Shown here: one piece after another, positions 13,209 through 13,317 of the stretch
How the letters are laid out: every line of letters starts with the position of its first letter
Position numbering within the stretch: position 1 is the stretch's first letter
Assembly: GCA_050701635.1 (NCBI GenBank)
Contig: JBOGDF010000137.1
Location: 1-13,317 of the forward strand
Length of the DNA: 13,317 nt
Direction: 5' to 3'
From: WHSM01 sp050701635
GTDB taxonomy: Bacteria; Actinomycetota; Actinomycetes; Mycobacteriales; Micromonosporaceae
Position numbers and translations under genes: made by a program
Notes under the pieces: model-generated
What the model was told of the DNA's origin: nothing
The model's input: only the letters and a program-made list of their open reading frames with translations
Database searches by the model: none

Positions 13209-13267
13209 GACATCGGCGACAGATGTCTCAAGACATAGGCGACACCTGTCTCAGGTCATCGGCGACA
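13209..13267 (+). repeat. Three 13-base direct repeats at a 23-base period in the IS end
   Basis: Units are GACATCGGCGACA (13209-13221), GACATAGGCGACA (13232-13244) and GTCATCGGCGACA (13255-13267). Starts are exactly 23 bases apart and the linkers share TGTCTCA. They are probably transposase-binding sites near the IS terminus. Confidence 0.85.
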
Positions 13268-13292
13268 GCCTGGCCGGGCTCGATGCTCGGTC

Positions 13293-13317
13293 ATGTCGAA
13301 AGCACGCCTGGTCATCA
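13293..13317 (+). CDS. IS481-family transposase, first 8 codons only
   Basis: ATG 13293 opens MSKARLVI before the window ends. This is the usual start of actinobacterial IS481-like DDE transposases, where it begins the N-terminal helix-turn-helix. The identification rests on these residues plus the repeat-rich IS end just upstream. No domain can be checked in the window. Confidence 0.68.

Larger units (their letters stand above)
13196..13317 (+). mobile_element. Left end of an IS481-family insertion sequence, cut off by the window
   Basis: The segment begins TGTGCTGGTTCAGG, holds three 23-base-spaced repeats with GGCGACA cores, and leads into a transposase start. Such repeated GACATCGGCGACA-type ends before a MSKARLVI-type protein are typical of actinobacterial IS481-like elements. 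The exact left boundary (13196 or 13198, TGT) cannot be set without the right end. Confidence 0.65.

Noticed and set aside
13209..13267. Short repeats with regular spacing as a CRISPR array
   Set aside because: Units are only 13 bases with similar 10-base linkers rather than unique spacers, and they sit at an IS end just before its transposase.

Overview
The window is about 72% GC, uses GTG, TTG and probably CTG starts, and has many leaderless genes. Together with its gene content this points to an actinobacterium. The pairing of a divergent SRAP gene with aroA and rsgA matches my memory of Mycobacterium tuberculosis Rv3226c-Rv3227-Rv3228. The strong use of the tetranucleotide GTAC makes me lean towards Micromonosporaceae, but that assignment is an inference.

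Left third (1-5026): a partial SRAP (YedK/HMCES) DNA-protein crosslink gene on the minus strand diverges from an aroA-rsgA pair. hisN (histidinol-phosphatase type), a DMT/EamA-like membrane protein and a PmtA-like methyltransferase follow, each with its own leaderless-type promoter. These are chromosomal core or housekeeping genes.

Middle (5008-9465): a minus-strand two-gene operon encodes a protein with a sigma-region-4-like helix-turn-helix and, overlapping it by 8 bases, a PP2C-type phosphatase with all its metal-binding aspartates. It diverges from a large HelD-type RNA polymerase-recycling ATPase. The shared 190-base intergenic region is AT-richer than its surroundings and holds a near-consensus -10 and a 15-base palindrome. 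This is the most system-like part of the window: two of the three products have features that could act on transcription and the third is a phosphatase.

Right-centre (9496-12332): small single genes follow: a VOC protein lacking the usual metal ligands, a DUF1697 protein, an alkaline-ceramidase-like (CREST) membrane hydrolase with an apparent one-base frameshift near its N-terminus, a DUF2237 protein and an isochorismatase-family cysteine hydrolase.

Right end (12333-13317): this is a mobile-element scar. A tyrosine-recombinase fragment starts at the codon after the hydrolase stop. It is followed by a small membrane-anchored protein, a perfect 18-bp hairpin terminator, and a 15-base match to a tRNA 3' end including CCA. 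The left end of an IS481-like element with three 13-base repeats at exact 23-base spacing interrupts that tRNA-like sequence, and the first codons of its transposase reach the window edge.
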